The notes beneath the pieces are model-generated. The model was given only the letters and a program-made list of their open reading frames with translations. It ran no database searches and was not told the origin of the DNA. Of a DNA stretch of 64,000 nucleotides, positions 62,128-64,000 are shown piece after piece. Source of the stretch: Owenia fusiformis (Eukaryota; Annelida; Polychaeta; Sabellida; Oweniidae); contig CAIIXF020000006.1 of the NCBI GenBank assembly GCA_903813345.2, forward strand, positions 1,614,001 to 1,678,000. The letters run 5' to 3'. The position numbers and the translations under genes are program-made. The first letter of the stretch is position 1, and every line of letters starts with the position of its first letter.

Positions 62128-64000
62128 TCAGCGAGTGTTACATTCCCCGGGGACTCTTATAGGCTGGTTAATGGATATTGCCCCCCCCCCCTCCCGAGGT
62201 GTCAGGTGAAATATCCTAAAAATGATACCATATTATGTGACGTAATTCTGAAAACGCCGCTAACACCACTTTTCACTGTTGAAGTGTCATGGGTTGGCAT
62301 TTATAAATATTTTGAACATACCAGGAACGCTTATTGGCCACATCAGCACATTTTGGCACGTTCCACAACCCCACATGTTGTAAGCTAACTATCTTTCACG
62401 TCATGTACCTACTGTGTTTTAAAAGCATAAAAGAACACAATCGCTGTCAGGTGATGTTCGAATTACAATTAAATAGCGAACAAATTACATAACCCCTGGT
62501 GTCATTTTTGCAATCACAACTTAATATAACAAACGATAGCACTATATAGTGAATACACAAAATGGACAAAATAATTCTTAACATGCGAAAATCAGCTGCA
62601 GACCGTATGGACCTGCTATATTATAACAACATGTGGTATAAAGCTTGTTTCGACTATACCTAATTAAAAATTCATGATCCTTTCATTGTCTCTGGAGATA
62701 TAAAATTAAAGCTACCACGGTGAAACTAGCAGATTAACTACGAACCTTTACTATACGGAGCATCAACCACCAATACCTGTTTAACACAGAGACGCTATCA
62801 CTGCCGCTACACAACCCCGCTATTAAGAAATATTGTCCTCGGATCCAAGAGTACGTTGAGGATTACGAAGTGCGGACACCTCGGATTTATTTCACAAATT
62901 ATCTAGATGATGATGAAAGATCGGCTCAAGGATCTTTGTATAGAAAATGATATTTATAATGGAGACATTACAGGTAGGGGAAATAATTATATAGTATATT
63001 GTGATCACACATTGTGTAAATAAACAATCGCGCGGGTAAATTGCGATAGTTTAAATGCGCATTTTAATAATTATTTAAAGCAAAAAATGTGAGAGATAGC
63101 AATTGTTATTAATTTCTCTCTGGAATTTGATTATATTGATCGAGAATAAAAATATAAACAATTTCATAATTGATGCTTTGTTTTTGTTTAATACATCATG
63201 GAAGAATCCTTGTTTGTGCAAAGGAAAAAATGTGTGTTGAAAACCGTAATGTGTTGTTGTATCCAATAAAACTTCTTGACTTTTATCGTTGACATATTCA
63301 ACTTAAAATTAACTGACAAATTAACTTTTTTAAATATTTTTTTATAGTTTTATTTTCAAAATAACTCAAAGTGGAAATTGACGTTAATGTCGGTTGTAAT
63401 AAATGTACAGATTGCTCGTTTTTGTAGATTTATTAATTATCAAAAAAAATTGCAAATGGTTGAGTCATTTTCATCACTACCGTTCATATGAAAAATTAAA
63501 AATGCATGCCAATGTAATTGAAACAAGGTATGTTGAAGTAGCACGGTGTCATGTAAAAGTTATACGAGGACATTTGGCGTAAAACAAATGAGAACATGTC
63601 GATGAATAAATCTAGTAGCGCATCAATAAAAGTATAGATTCAGACATTTTCGAATAATTCCGGGACAGATTTTTCTAAACCCGGACCCATTGTTTTGAGG
63701 CTTCGAACAAACAATTCACGCAGTTTGTATTGTTAGCTATGAAACCTCAAGAGAATTCCCCTGAAGTACAGCTATGTCTAAATACAATAGAGCACTACAA
63801 TTGACTATTTGCCTCCGAATGATACCCAATTACGGTCGCACTAATAACTTTATGATATATTTGAATTGGGTAATTTTCCAAAACAAACAAAAATGGTTTA
63901 TTGAATTTAGCAACCATAATCTCTATGGGGAAGAGTTACAAAGGTTTTCAAGAAACAAAGTTTATAAAACTATTTAGAATTGTTACGCTATATTTATATC
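62128..64000. other. No gene recognised
   Basis: AT-rich DNA with an 11-C run at 62181-62191 and no supported coding or repeat structure. The short open frames here resemble nothing known. Confidence 0.5.

Overview
This window is nuclear DNA of an animal. It is AT-rich, its genes are split by GT-AG introns, and it is dense in DNA-transposon and retroelement debris. The gene content (a secreted serine beta-lactamase-fold protein in tandem copies, and a Golgi alpha-1,3-fucosyltransferase-like enzyme) and the repeat style suggest a marine invertebrate. The phylum cannot be fixed from the sequence alone. Almost all coding evidence lies in the first 28 kb and on the minus strand.

Layout. At 1150-1451 is the first coding exon of a beta-lactamase-like gene (copy A) whose remaining exons lie beyond the left edge. 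At 7665-13549 is a two-exon GT10 fucosyltransferase gene, possibly missing a small upstream exon. At 16874-27355 is a complete seven-exon beta-lactamase-like gene (copy B). Its exon phases all agree and join into a 558-residue secreted protein with the SxxK, YxN and HTG motifs. Copies A and B differ at 7 of the first 100 residues and share several hundred bases of 5' flank, so they are recent head-to-tail duplicates.

Mobile DNA fills the introns and spacers. A 6.7-kb element with long inverted ends (27557-34265) sits just upstream of copy B, and the flank of copy A preserves the matching empty site. It carries about five 360-bp tandem units and a decayed gag-protease remnant. A 2.1-kb nest (2115-4204) holds several smaller elements inside one another. 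Foldback or MITE-like elements lie at 18724-19270, 21730-24376, 25497-26176, 26425-26863 and 60358-61061, several with clear target duplications. A LINE reverse-transcriptase fragment is at about 15175-15735.

From about 36.7 kb to the right end the window is mostly low-complexity or unique AT-rich DNA with no recognised gene. Two short splice-bounded open segments (48031-48178 plus, 52681-52732 minus) are the best exon candidates there. I found no microbial-style gene system. The most unusual signals are a minisatellite that has copied the fucosyltransferase's last splice acceptor about 14 times, the large element with its paralogous empty site, the nested elements, and the duplicated animal beta-lactamase-like genes.
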